Positions 1 to 11,615 of a stretch of 64,000 nt of DNA are shown piece by piece (position 1 is the first letter of the stretch; the number at the start of each line of letters is the position of its first letter). Made by a program: the position numbers and the translations under genes. This DNA is from Eleusine coracana subsp. coracana (taxonomy: Eukaryota; Streptophyta; Magnoliopsida; Poales; Poaceae). Under the pieces are notes generated by a model. The model did not search any database, was not told the DNA's origin, and worked only from the letters and a program-made list of their open reading frames with translations. Location of the stretch: positions 25,798,300 through 25,862,299 of the forward strand of contig CM064431.1 in the NCBI GenBank assembly GCA_032690845.1, given 5' to 3'.

Positions 1-1250
1 ATCCGAAGTTATATTACAAACCAGAGTTTTGTCAGACGTAAATTACGGAAGCGAATTGTTCAACATTGGTTCACCAGTTCGACGAAATAGCTAAGATACA
101 ATCGCCCTCTCACGGCGACACACAGGGGACAACTCGGCCATAATAGGTACCTGTCCAAGCACCGTATCGGCAAGCAAGGAACTACTCCTCGTCTTTATTC
201 GTGCATAACTCCCATTCGATGTTCCAGTAGTCAGAGCGCTGGCCCTGCCAGTGGAATCTTCCACCGCAATAGCATTCTCCACCCTGGTCATCTGAAAACC
301 ACATAGAGGTACGCCCTGAGTAACTAATTTACTCAGCAAGACTGACCTGTCAAAATGGCCAACTACAGCCGACACCTAGACATGCAAAGGCTAGGGATAG
401 GGTTTATATTGCCAGAAAGTCAGTCTAGGAGTGGATCCTTGTTTTTCAAGTTTTAGCATCAAGTTAAGTTGTCATGCGGAATAGTAAATTTAGTTTGCAC
501 TAAAGCTATAACAATCATGGTTGCGATTCAATCTTAATAATTCCGAACAGCAGTATTAAACCTCACTCATCATCTTAATGGCTTCCATCACTGTTCCGGA
601 GCAGCAATCAAGTGGTACACGTTACTGTGAGGGACAGCGACTCGAATTGATTTACATCCTGCAGGAGAAACCTGCTTGCACGACCCATACGCGCTTTCTA
701 GAAGCCGCATGGAGCAACCTTTCGCTTACAGTACCGCAGGGTCTTCCGGGTCCAGACTCCCCCGAGAAGGGTCCCCCATCGCGATGCGCCCCGTGCCGCC
801 ATCCGTGGGTGGATTGCTTCCTTCTCTCAACCCCAGTTCCACCAAACAAGGGAGAAGGCTATCTTCAGATCAGGCAGTAGTCACAGCTATATCAGTTTAC
901 TGGGCCCATATCTCTAGCATGCAAACAGTACGTTCAAACTTGATCCCATGGGCCGGACACGAGGCTTAGCCTTAGGTGACTCGGACGGGACTACCTGCTT
1001 GAAGACAAGCTGTCCTTCCCTTTCCACCTAGATGACTGCCCGGTCTTCATTGTGATCCCATCCACACTTCCCTTCATTCAACATCATTCCCTTGTGACAA
1101 TATTATCTATCTACGATTGGTCTCCATACCACTCGATGAGTAGCCGTCTCAATTTAAGCACGCTAGAGTTTTAATCAACTCCTATCACTTAATGCACAGG
1201 CAAGCCTACATCCCTAGCTAGTAATAGAATAAAAATTTAAAATAGGGATA
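1..1250. other. No gene recognised; decayed repeat-like sequence
   Basis: I see no convincing gene here. The open frames at 91-375, 578-880 and 676-969 overlap on both strands, lack recognisable motifs and have no splice context. The composition (moderate GC blocks at 580-860 set in AT-rich DNA) looks like old LTR-retrotransposon non-coding sequence, but no termini or target duplication could be found. Confidence 0.4.
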
Positions 1251-3576
1251 ATGCACCGGGGCTTGCCTGGGTTCTGCTCCGGGTTAGCGGACGCAGCACC
1301 GGGTCCTTCTGGCTCCTGCTCCTGTCCCGTCTCCACATGGTCCACTACGTGATCTATATGATGCAAAGATGATGCTTATGAGAGAAGATTCATGGCACTT
1401 CCTCAATAAATATGTTAATGTACACTGCTACTCGTGGAAGTAAGCGGGATGTGACGAATAGTTCAGCAATATAACATATTGAGTGGGGCACGGGTGAGGG
1501 CATTTCGTGTATTTCCTTCATGGACTCCAGTATTTAATCGCGACGACGTCGCACCAAAGTACGGTGGGTTTGTGCGTGTCGGGGTGAAGCTACGTAAGTG
1601 ATGTCCATGACCAGTGGGTGCTAATTAATTAATATTTTAATGTGTCAAGCATAACCCTCGTAAGGTACTAAGTACCCGTGAAAAAGCCCTAATGTGGAAC
1701 CATATTTATTAAGGGGTAACATTATACTTGGGACATAATTTATTAAGTTGACATGATTCTGATCATCAAATGAGTAGGGGTCATTTAACATAGTTAGATT
1801 ATAGTAGGAGTGATTTACTGGCCAAGTTTCACTCTCATGCACCAAGCCAACAATTTTAATTAATTATTATAAGAAAAAAGGCATTAAATTAATTTCAGCT
1901 AATATATAGAGACTTCCTCTATGATATTTTTCAGGGAGCCTAGAAACTGAAAAACCTATTTGGTGACCAAATCTCAAGATTTTATCAGCTCTCTATAATT
2001 AATTATGAATTTATGAGGGTTCCTATTATATGTTTAAATCCTAAAAGTAAAACTAACATGCATTGTGATTTAGCATTTTTCCCTACTAGTACTAGTCCAG
2101 ACAAGGCTAACAAAATTTATCTTGCCTCAAAATTCCTATTAATTATTTTACTATGCATTTTTCAATTTTGCACTTTTCTAGAAATGATTAAAATGAGAAA
2201 ATCAATCTCTGATTACTTGGGCCGCATCCAGACAGCCTAACAGGCTGAATCTCGCGCGGCCGATCGGCCGAGCGCGCGCGCGGGGGCATTCTCGGGCCAG
2301 GCGCGGCCCGAGAACGAGGCCAGGCCCAAAGGCCATTACGGCCCAGTGGCCATCCCAGCCACTGGCCAGCTCGGCATGAGCCGAGCACGCGCGCGGTGGC
2401 GCGGGCCACACGCGGTGGCGCGGGCAAGGCTAACGGCAGGGGTGGTGGCGGCGGCAGCATTGCCGACATAGCAAACAGCGGGCTCCGACGGACACACGGC
2501 GCGCGAAAAGATGGAAGAGGGCTCACCGGGGCTGGCTCGGCGACGGCGAGGCGGAACTCCGGCGGTCGGCGGTGGCGTTCTGGCGGGGTCCTGTGCTTGG
2601 GCGAGCCGAGTGAGGCCGGAGAGCTACGCGAAGCCAGGAGCTTGCTGTATGTCAAAGGAATTTGGTCAATGCTCACCAGGGAGTTCGGGCGACATGGAGG
2701 AGCGGCGGTCAGAGGCGGGGAAGAAGAGGTCGATTCACGACGGCTCGGAGGGGAAACAAAGACGGCAGCTCCGCGGGGAGCATCAGAGCGTTGGCACGAA
2801 GCTGGTGGTGCTCACGGTAGGGGCGGGGAGGCGGTGCAGCGGCCGGGTGCCGGGGCTCGCGCAGCGATGGCGAGCGCCTCGGCGGAAGAGAGAGAGCGGA
2901 GAAAGGGAGTCGCGCATGAGAGCGAGAGAATGGGTAGGCGGTGTTCGGACCGCGGGGCGACAGAAGGGATGTCAGAACCAGGGTGGGGGCGTCGATCCGT
3001 GGGCGCGGCGAACGCTGAGTCGTCGGCGCCCACGTGGCGTACGGCCAGGCGGGGGCGCGGGGAGGCGCCGGTGTGTTTCTTTTGAGTCGCTGACAGGTGG
3101 GTCCCACAGGGAGTTTTCTTTTTCCTTTCTTTTTCCAATCCTAACAGCCGGCTCCATTAAATCTTTCTGTGGGAATTTATTTAGAGTTGGAAAAATTAAA
3201 CCAAAAATAAGGTAGTCTCCCCATGATGTGCTGGATTTTATAAAAATACTAACTACCATCAGTTCTCAATGAGATGTAATTAGGAATTTTGTGAATAGAG
3301 TTGGTTTTTGACCTTTCTAGCATTTATTTGGGGCCTTTATTAATGGAATAAAAATCTGAGAAAATCCTTAAAATTCTACTTGGCCATGACCAACATCATA
3401 TATGTTTGGTAGGTATGAGTCATGTGGAAAAAATCTAGACTTATAGTTCAAGTGACATTCAAATAGTGCTTAATTTGAATTCAATTTGATAAATTTTTAG
3501 TTCAAACTTTGGGGGTTAAGCTCTTGTGATTCTAAGGTGATGTTCTTGAACCTCTCATGACACTTGGAGCGTCACA
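1251..3576 (-). repeat. Candidate decayed LTR with CG-rich core
   Basis: The right edge at 3562-3576 read on the minus strand starts TGTGACGCTCCAAG, the kind of start seen in many grass Ty3/gypsy LTRs. A GC- and CpG-rich block (about 2240-3090) lies between AT-rich flanks, which is typical of long grass LTRs. Open frames in the GC-rich block overlap on both strands and look like composition artefacts. I could not find the partner LTR, the left terminus or a matching target duplication, so the boundaries are guesses. Confidence 0.3.
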
Positions 3577-4260
3577 ATATATAACTCAAAGAAAGTTCAA
3601 ATCAGCTGATTCTTTTTTCTATTATCTTATAAAAATATGCTCTATCACTTGGATACAATTTCATACAGGTAATGGTGATTAGTATTGTATTTATTGAACC
3701 ATTCATTAAAGGTAACTTTGAAGATTTTTCTTCACTTTTTTGTAAATCTCAAACAAATTTGAAATTGTTAATGAAATTTTGTATATATGTACACCTTATC
3801 CATCTCTAGCCATATATTTTTGGGTCAAATTTTAGAAGCAACTACCCCTGTGCGAGCTCAATTTACCTTAGATTTGACTCTAAAGTTCAAATGCAATATG
3901 ATCTATACTCAATCTATAATACACATTTATGGAAAATACATTCAAAAATTATGAAAATAATTATAGAGGTTCACATTCATATGGGACTGTGATAGGACAA
4001 ATTTGAGTTCAAAACTCAACATAGTTTTCATGATAAAAAATTATAAAAATAATTAAAAAATCACTTTTAATTTGCCATTTTTATACTTGTCGACATCTGA
4101 TGATTTTTTGATATAATATTTTGCAAAGGCATGTAACATAGTGACTTAAAACTTCTGTAATTATTATAGTATTTTTAAAAAGTTTTGATCTATATATATT
4201 AAAAAAAGAAACACAAATACAAAAATTGACGTCTTCTACTTCTCCATGTGAGTGATTATC
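3577..4260. other. AT-rich intergenic stretch, nothing recognised
   Basis: AT-rich sequence with no open frame of note, no repeat termini and no RNA gene that I can recognise. Confidence 0.4.
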
Positions 4261-6190
4261 ATGTGGGACGGACCTATTACCGTTTCACGCCAGCCGCCTT
4301 CGTTGGCGTAAACCATCTGGGCGCCAGATCATTGTTTTTTTTTATGTTTATAAGCCTGAGGGCCAGTCGAAATTCAGAACCCTAGCAATTCCAAATTTTC
4401 TCCCTCGACTCCGCCGCCGCCACGCACGCCTCCGCCTCCGCTGCCGCCACGCACGCCTCCGCCTCTGTCGCTCCCTCGGTCACAAGCTCTCTCTCTCTCC
4501 TCGACGAATGGCGGAGTGCTCCGCCTTCACGCATATCGACGATGGTCCTACTCTCCCCTCCCGACGCGGGCCTCCTCCCCTGCCGCCATGCACCATGCTC
4601 CTCCCTCATCCTCGGCTGCCCGCACCACGCGCGGTGCTCCCCCATCCTCCTCGTTTCTCGTGCTGCCCTTCTCCTATGTAATCTCTATGTTCAAATCCAA
4701 GGTCGGCACAGATCCGGCTCTGCGCCGTCCCCTCTGCTTCTATAGCCACTTTAGCTCGTCGCTCCCGGATCCAACCACAAAGGAGGCAGGACGGCCTCGT
4801 TCTCTACGAGTCGGCACGGGTGCGGTCATGGCTCCTGGCGATGTACTTAGCCTGGATCTTGGGGAAGGGATGGAGGAGAGGCGCGGCGAGATCTCATAGC
4901 GATGAGGTCCCCCGAGTCGGCTTCTTCAAAGGCACCTCGGTGCCTTCTCTTCCGCCACTAGGAGAAGGATCCACTCATGGATTGATGACGACGCCACCTT
5001 CGGCACCCTCCACGGCCGCCTTTCTGCAGCGCGCATGTCGCCACAAGCTCAAGAAACGAGCCCTCCCACAACCATCGAGCCATTGAGACTTGCTAGCTGC
5101 TGCCCATAAGGTACGTGGTCGCCACCGCCTCCTGCGATGATTCGCTCTTGCCGGTCTGCAATCCACTGAGGTTCATGCTTGTCAGGCTAACTCATGCACT
5201 CGAACGATTCGCTTGTTTTCGTATAGGCGCTACTAACAGATGCTTTTGTTTTCGTATTCATGGAATGAATCACTTAAGTTTCTGTGACAAAATACTCTGT
5301 TTCATCTGAAAAATTCTCTGTTGAAAAAAATGCCATAAGCCTTTAGATTTTAATTCTGCTAGCTACTTTGTTTGAACGAGTGAACCAGAACAGAAGCTGA
5401 ATTTTTATCCTTTCTTTGGAATGATGTCTGCTGCTAGATGTTTTCAACAACTAAAACACTGGTGAACTTCTGTCTACAACGAATCTGAAGTTTTTTCTAT
5501 TTCTGTTTCCTATTTTCCGATGAAACGATAAGCTAATTGATGTTTTCTTTTTCTTTTTCAGTTAATTGTGATGCAAGCTACACTAATGGTTCAGTATTTT
5601 GGTATTTTTGGTGTAGATGTACATGTCTTCTGCAATGTTTATTTGTTCTTGTTATCTAGCTGCCTGCTTATCCTGCTACGCAATGCATTTTTGGCTAGAT
5701 AACATAGGTGCCTTGTGTACTGTTTCGAATTAGCAGTAGCTCCTATCGCAGCTGTTATTTTTTTTGTTTGGCGTCAGTGTTTTGTGAAAAATAGTAACTA
5801 AGTAGCAGCTGATTCTTGTGTCTGAAATCAGTTAGTTACTAGCTTTTATAATAGAAATATCAGTAAGATTATGGTAAGTAATCAAGGCAACGAAAGTTAA
5901 ATGTAGCAGGCTAACTTTTTCTTTCTTGTTTTTCACCAAGATAAAGTAGAACTTTTGGAGGTAGCAAGGGACAAGTAGAAAGAAGAGACCGAAGCATTGA
6001 AGAAGCATCCTGAATTCAACCTCAACAAGTAGGAGTTTATTTCTGACCAGAGATTTGTGATTTGTTTATTTTGTTACTTTGTTGGAATCTATGAGACTTA
6101 ATAATACGGTTGTTATGGTTGCATTTTGACTTGCCAGGTGGCTGAATTTTGGCATGCCAAGGAGTAGTTATGTAGTTATGGTTTGATTCG
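4261..6190 (+). pseudogene. Gene-like transcription unit of unknown function, possibly captured by a CACTA element
   Basis: The sequence looks like a plant transcription unit. A TATA-like tatgtttataag at 4343-4354 is followed by a leader with the common plant motif aaccctag (about 4378) and a GC- and CT-rich first exon to about 5110. Long T-rich intron-like DNA follows. An exon-like block at 5941-6028 is framed by AG and GT, and another starts after an AG at 6137. The second block reads as a charged helical peptide containing KKHPEFNLNK, with at least one in-frame stop. I do not recognise the protein. The unit sits directly inside the CACTA terminus that ends at 6792, so it may be a transduplicated host fragment. 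An ordinary decayed host gene is the alternative. Confidence 0.35.
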
Positions 6191-6792
6191 GACTTTTAGG
6201 AGTTGTGGCTGAATGTTGATTGATATCTCTTCTGATATGGATGATTTGGAGAACTCATGTATAAGTTGGATAATGTAATTGTCGCATGTCTATTTCAGTT
6301 ATTAATGGATAATATAATTGTTGGAATTCTGATATTGCTTGTTTATTTGGTTTGGGCTTAATTTCATTTTGGGCTAAAATGTTAATTGGAATGAAAAAAA
6401 TATTAGATTAGGCCTATTGTGTATTATGACCAATATAAATTGTGCTTAGAAATAAACTAGGTCTGGCCCAATGACATAAGTTGGGCCACATCATGTAATG
6501 GGCCTAGTTAGATTTTGGGGAAGAATATTAAATGGTTGGTAATGGGTCATGTTGGCGTCACGTCAAATTGTCATGGTAGTGTCATGGTAGGGCTTTACGA
6601 TGTTTGGTTAGGATTGTCGTAGAGCAATTGTGACAAAAAAGAATAGAAACATCGTTGAAGATATAATATTACATGGAATAGGCGACGAATAAATTTTCGT
6701 CGTGTGAACGTCATAAAACATAGTAAAGTGACGTATTTTTTCACTTTTGCAACGAAATTGAAACGTCCCAGAAGGTCAAATTTCTTGTAGTG
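6191..6792. mobile_element. Right terminal region of a CACTA (En/Spm) transposon
   Basis: The last 12 bases, 6781-6792, read TTTCTTGTAGTG, the reverse complement of CACTACAAGAAA, which is the canonical terminal repeat of plant CACTA elements. The preceding 200 bases are rich in short inverted CGACGAA/TTCGTCG-type motifs (for example around 6683-6702), as expected of subterminal transposase-binding repeats. The partner terminus is not in the window, so the element's length and coding capacity are unknown. The base after 6792 resumes the copia LTR, so this element inserted into the copia element. Confidence 0.7.
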
Positions 6793-6839
6793 TATTACAA
6801 ACCATGACACATATCTACATTGTTTCTCAAAGAGGCTCT
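6793..6839 (-). repeat. Stub of the copia 3' LTR
   Basis: The plus-strand bases match the ends of the other two copies of this LTR (36967-37001 and 52159-52193), including the CATGG-type block and the terminal TTTCTCA. Only 47 bp remain because the CACTA element ending at 6792 cut into it. Confidence 0.8.
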
Positions 6840-8349
6840 ACTAGAGTCCATAACTTGTTTCTCTCAAAGTTTTCTAACTCCTCATGCATGGCATTAACCC
6901 AATGTTCATTAGTTAGTGGGTGTCCGACATCCCAAGGTTCAAAGCTGGCAATAAAGAGAGAATTGGTAAAGAATGCAAGATGAGCAGATCTTGATCTTAT
7001 TGTTCTCTCATAAAGATTACCAATTATCTGTTGAGGAGGATGCTGACGTTGGATGTGGAGAGGAGCCTCTATCTCAGAGCGTACCTTCCCCTCAACCACA
7101 GCTGGAGGTGGCCCAACAACCACTGAAGTCGATGTAGAGGCTTGTGGACCCTCTGCTGGAGTAGTGGAAGCAACACGAACAAGCTCGGATGTAGTGAATC
7201 ATCATCATCATCATCCAGGCCCTGTATGTCCTCTTCTACAAAGATGCTCTCCTCCATCTCCTTATTATCTGCAGTCTCAATCACATTGCTTGCACAAGAG
7301 CTTGATTCATCAAAGGTTACATCGCAGGGCTCTAGGATGGTGTTAGTTTCCAAATTCAAGACACTATAGGAATGACCATGAAGAGTGTAACTAAGAAAGA
7401 TGTCATTGGAAGATCTCGACTCTAACTTATCAAGATTGCCGCACTTGAGAATAAAGCACTTGCAACCAATGACACGCAAATGTGAAACACATGACTTCCT
7501 CCTAAAACGTAGCTCATAGGAAGTCACATTAAGAATTGAGCGCAAGAAAACCCAATTGGAAACATAACAAGCAGTGCTGATGGCCTCAGCCCAGAACCAC
7601 CTCGGAGTCCTATGCTCATCGAACATCGTCCAGGCCATTTCCACCAAGGTTCTGTTCTTTCTTTTGACCACACCATTCTGTTGAGGAACACAAGGTGCTG
7701 AAAATTGATGCTCAATACCATGCTCAAGACAGAAAGCATCAAAGGAGGAGTTCTTGAACTTGGTGCCATTATTACTGTGGATTGCTCGTAATGCACCAGG
7801 AAGTTCCTTGAACAACCTCAAATCTTAGCTCCGAAAGTGATGAAACACTTCATCCTTGCTCTCAAGAAAGTAAATCCAAGAGTAGCGAGAAAAGTCATCA
7901 ACAATCACAAGAACATACCACTTCCCACCTGTCGAACGAACCCGAGAAGTACCAACAGTGTCCATGGAAAGCAACTCTCTAGTGCGTTCTGTCATCATCA
8001 AATTAATTGGTGGATGAGAAACGGCAACCATTTTCTCGTGATGACAAGGAGCACAAACCAAATTCTTGTCAAATTTGAGCGTCGGCAATCCTCGGATCAG
8101 TCCTAGGGCACTCAAGCGACAAAGCAAGTCAAAGCTCATGTGATCTAGTCTCTTATGCCATGTTCAGAGCTCAGAAGAAGATTGAGCAAACAAGCACTTG
8201 TGAGAACCAGGAGAAACAGTAAAATCAGCCTGAAAAACTCTCCTAATACTAAAAATCCCACAAACCAATAAACCATTTGAATCAAGAACACAAGAACCAT
8301 TTTTCTTAAAGCGCACTTCTAAACCAATATCAAATAACTGAGAAACAGA
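6840..8349 (-). pseudogene. copia pol fragment: pre-integrase, integrase core and first residues of RT
   Basis: Read from 8349 downwards, the frame gives the zinc-binding pre-integrase region (HKRLDHMSF around 8140; then a C..C pair in VCAPCHHEK around 8050) and the integrase core. The first catalytic Asp lies in LSMDTVGTS (about 7960). The second catalytic Asp position reads Asn (HSNNGTKF, about 7775) and the expected Glu reads Lys (NGVVKRKNRT, about 7670). Stops interrupt the frame at 8164-8166 and near 7828. The chain ends with the first RT motif (KLWTLVEPL, about 6840) directly against the LTR stub, so RT and RNase H are deleted. It cannot encode a working integrase. Confidence 0.85.
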
Positions 8350-8354
8350 GAGGA
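8350..8354. repeat. Target site duplication GAGGA (left)
   Basis: GAGGA here is repeated at 17313-17317, exactly outside the two LTRs of the 8355-17312 element. Removing the element joins the copia frame between its protease region and its pre-integrase region. Confidence 0.9.
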
Positions 8355-8784
8355 TGTCGATGACATGTACCCAGGGTACCTCACATAGAAGGAAAGTAGA
8401 GATAAACTCTTATATGTATATATATAGTAGACCGACTAGGACTCCGCCATGTAACTCTGCCCCCCCCCCCCCCCCTCCCGGATATATAAGGAGGGGCAGG
8501 GACCCCCCTCAAGGGGCAAACAATCAAGCAATATGGCAGCAGATAGATTAGACACAACTAGACATCATATTCTAGGTCTATCCTCCTCGTTTAGATCTAT
8601 GATCTAGACATATGAATACAAATACCTAAAAATCGACGTCTTGTGTTATCTAGCAGAGGCCCGAATCTGTATAAATCGGCGTCTTGTGTTATCATCGTCT
8701 CTCGATCTCATCCATATCCCTTTCTACATATAAATTCTCATAGGTGAACTACCCTATGTCTAGTGCTAAGAATAAGTTTTAACA
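8355..8784 (+). repeat. 5' LTR of the GAGGA element
   Basis: 430 bp LTR aligned along its length to 16891-17312. It carries a poly-C run at 8461-8475 that is much shorter in the partner, and a TATA-like gatatataagg downstream of it, conserved in both LTRs, which probably marks the promoter. Confidence 0.85.
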
Positions 8785-9891
8785 TTTGGCTCCGACCGTA
8801 GGGATAGCATGACGGTCGGCACGTCGAGTTCGATGGGTCTCTTCATCAAGCATCTATCGCTGCTTCATATAGCAGCTGGCGACAACATCTCATCTAGCGA
8901 GAAGTCGGCGAGTCTCCCGATCAGCGACTTCATCTTTGAAGACTAAAGGAGTCGGCGTATTCGATTTGGTCGAGTCCAAGTCGATTACCTCAAGTCTTCA
9001 CGGAAACAGGGCGTCACGTGCCTTCCAAGGAAGTTTCCTTCTATCGTTTATTCTTTGCCATATTATTTTATTCCATATACTGCTAATCACTTTGGTTAAT
9101 TAGCCGAGTACTCATTTCAAGAGTCTTTTTTCATATACGAGTTGACCATCACCATCTACACCACGGCTGTGTGGTATTGGTCAGATCAGCTGATGACTTA
9201 GCAACTCGGCGATTCAGGGATGACTTTCGATCGACTTGATTGCTCGGCTACTCAGTAGCTCACAAACTGAGTTTGACATTACTCTGCCGACACGGTGATC
9301 CGTCGCTCAGCATGAGTCTCCGCTGTAACAAAACTAAGGCGGAGCACATCTTAACGATCTGCTAGGTGATCCGTCACACCGAGTTCCTCGATCCAGAATA
9401 ACAATTAAGACTCCGACTCATACATGATTTTTCCAATTCTTCGAGTCGGTCTACAAGTCCAAATCATTACGTAACAGGGAAGGCTTGCTTCTTTTCTTTA
9501 TTCCTTCCGCATTAATTTATTCCATATATACTGATCTACTTGATTAATGGAATACTAATTACGTGATGCATTATTTTTTGCATATGCGAGTCAACACGTG
9601 CTTGCACATAGCTTGCCGAGGAACTTGTTGCAGCAGTTGACAAAGCAAGAGCCTTTGAAGGAGTAGCATGGCAAAGCCTCATTGAGCACTTTGACGTTGT
9701 GATGGTTCTACCAGGAGAAGGACTGCTCAACCATGCCGGCGTGTTGCTACTACTCAGCGACTCGATGCTGATCACTCGGCTTATATCGCCCATCATGGCC
9801 ACGATGACTATAGTGCGGTCATATTGTAAGCTGCTTCAACAACAACCAAGTTCAAGTCGGTGGTGAGTTCATGGTTGATGCCATTGGCACC
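8785..9891 (+). other. Non-coding internal region of the GAGGA element
   Basis: It begins with a primer-binding-like TTGGCTCCGACCGTAGGGA (8786-8804), close to the TTGGCGCC-type sites of Tat-like grass elements with CpG decay. There is no open frame worth annotating. It contains two diverged copies of a T-rich block with TTATTCCATATA (around 9065 and 9520), indicating an internal duplication. The remaining 100 bp of the internal region is 16791-16890. Confidence 0.6.
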
Positions 9892-9896
9892 CTTGA
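9892..9896. repeat. Target site duplication CTTGA (left)
   Basis: CTTGA at 9892-9896 is repeated at 16786-16790, immediately outside the two gypsy LTRs. Confidence 0.95.
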
Positions 9897-10536
9897 TGAT
9901 AAGGACATCAACGATATACGAATAATAATGACGGAAGATGGCGCGCCAAACTAAGCTGTCACGCCTCCACCTCTCGTCGTCGCGCCTCCTCGAGTTATGG
10001 ATCCATCTTCTAACGAGACGACGACGTACAAGGGCCTAATAACTAGAGCTCGAGCCCAGGAAATGAAAACGGTTTTGATGCTAAGGAACGACGGCCCAGG
10101 ATGATGTCGTCCGAAGGCCCACGTGGCCCAAGTCGCACGACTCCCTCTCCACCGTGCGCCTCTCCAATTCAGCCGGCCCTAGATGCCTCGTCCTCCCCCT
10201 ATATAGTCAAGGGTTGTGCCCCTTGTAATCTTTGAGTTTTGTTTTAAGTTTAGCTTAGCTATACATCCGTCTCTCGACGTGAATTCAGAACTCCACCTTC
10301 GTGCAATACATCAGATTGCTCGCCTCTAATTCTTGCTCGTTCTTCGATTGCGCGTAAGAATTGATCCTCGTGATTAGGTTGATCTTGTTTACCACAAGGT
10401 TAATATCCTCCGAAAGTTGGTTCAGCGATTGCATTGGCGCTTCGGCTTGCTCGTCGTAGTCGGATCGTGAGGGTCAACATCCACCAAATCGAAGTTATCT
10501 CCACTCGCCGAAAGATCGGGCACTCTACACCTATCA
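9897..10536 (+). repeat. 5' LTR of the CTTGA gypsy element
   Basis: Starts TGATAAGGACATC and ends CACCTATCA. It contains a TATA-like cctatatagtc near 10197-10207. It also carries the C-terminal pol reading frame, including the tract GLITRARAQE, which is interrupted by one TAA near 9954. Confidence 0.95.
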
Positions 10537-10538
10537 AG

Positions 10539-10548
10539 TGGTATCAGA
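10539..10548 (+). promoter_or_regulatory. Primer-binding site, initiator tRNA-Met type
   Basis: TGGTATCAGA begins two bases after the LTR end and matches the complement of the 3' end of plant initiator tRNA-Met. Confidence 0.9.
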
Positions 10549-11615
10549 TTCCAGTGTTTCTCGGTGAGTTTTATCCAAGTCCACATAAAAAGAAAACTAC
10601 AACAAAAAAAGTTTACCCCAGTACGGTTTTGAGCCTTGCACTTTCGTTCAATAATTTGCGTTGTTGAGTTTTTGTGCTTTCGCTTTTGATCGTTGCTGGT
10701 ATACTGTGTTTCATCGTTTTCTTTCTATCATCGTCGTATCCTTCCGCCGTGCCGCGTGTTTTCACCACCACAGTTTGCTTTCCGCCGCATCTGTTTACCC
10801 CGTCTCGCTTGCCAAATTTTCTCACTGCACCGTGAGTCCGGGTCAATCACCGCCTCGCTGATCGAGTCCTACTCGGTTACGTCGTGGCCCGCTCGCCTCG
10901 CCCTGTGCGCCTCGCTGATCGAGTCCTACTCGATTACGTCGTGGCCCGCTCGCCTCGCCCTGTGTTTAGTTCTATTCGGTTTCGTGTGTCCCGCTCGTCT
11001 CGCTGATCGAGTCCTACTCGGTTACGTCGTGACCCGCTCGCCTCGCCCTATGTTTGTTTCTGCTCGGTTTCGTTTGTTCCTACTCTAGAGAGAGAGAGAG
11101 AGAGTATAAAAAAAGCGCTTGTGCTTAATTGCTTATTTGAGGTCTCATTGTTTATATTTTCAGCAAAAAGTATTAAAAAAAGAGAAAAAAAGAAAAAAAA
11201 GAAAAAAAAAGAGAAAAAAAGAAAAAAAAGTGAAAAAAAGAGCGGCCGAGCAACACAGGCGACGCGTTCTTGCTGCACTTTGTTTTGATCCTTTTTCCTT
11301 CCTCTTGCACTTGTACCGGCAGCAATCTTTTCGCGTTTAGCACCATTATTCAGCTTTGCAGTTATTGTTTGAATTGTGCTAACCCTTGGAATGAGTGCAG
11401 CCTCCTAGCCCCACAAATTTTCTACTACGAGCAGGTTTTTGTTTCACCACACAATCGCTCCACCAATCTTCCACCGGTTTTACCTGTGGTTACAGTTCAC
11501 GCTTGCGTGCTTGGTAAGGACGGGTAAGAATTTCATAACAGCTTTTTGATTGAGCTTTTCATCCACCACTCATCTCTCGTTGTAAGATTCCGCTTTTTGT
11601 ATTGCTTGTGTTTCT
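10549..11615 (+). other. Untranslated leader of the gypsy element
   Basis: About 1.07 kb without a credible gene. It holds three copies of a CTCGCTGATCGAGTCCTACT-type unit starting at 10853, 10910 and 10998, an AG microsatellite (about 11087-11103) and a long A/G-only tract (about 11165-11243). The related element at 41388-45724 has a comparable A/G-rich tract in its leader. Confidence 0.7.

Noticed and set aside
578..969. Overlapping open frames of about 100 codons on the plus strand
   Set aside because: They overlap each other and a minus-strand frame, have no domain, and lie in GC-richer repeat-like DNA.
2188..3259. Several long frames on both strands, up to 234 codons
   Set aside because: All strands are open at once because the block is GC- and CpG-rich; the peptides are Arg/Gly/Ala low complexity without motifs.
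7190..7220. His-rich peptide on the plus strand
   Set aside because: It is the reverse of an Asp-rich run in the copia pol frame on the minus strand.
10539..10550. Partial tRNA-Met matches here and at 20084, 33595 and 42289
   Set aside because: Only 10-13 bases match and each lies at an LTR edge, so they are primer-binding sites and not tRNA genes.
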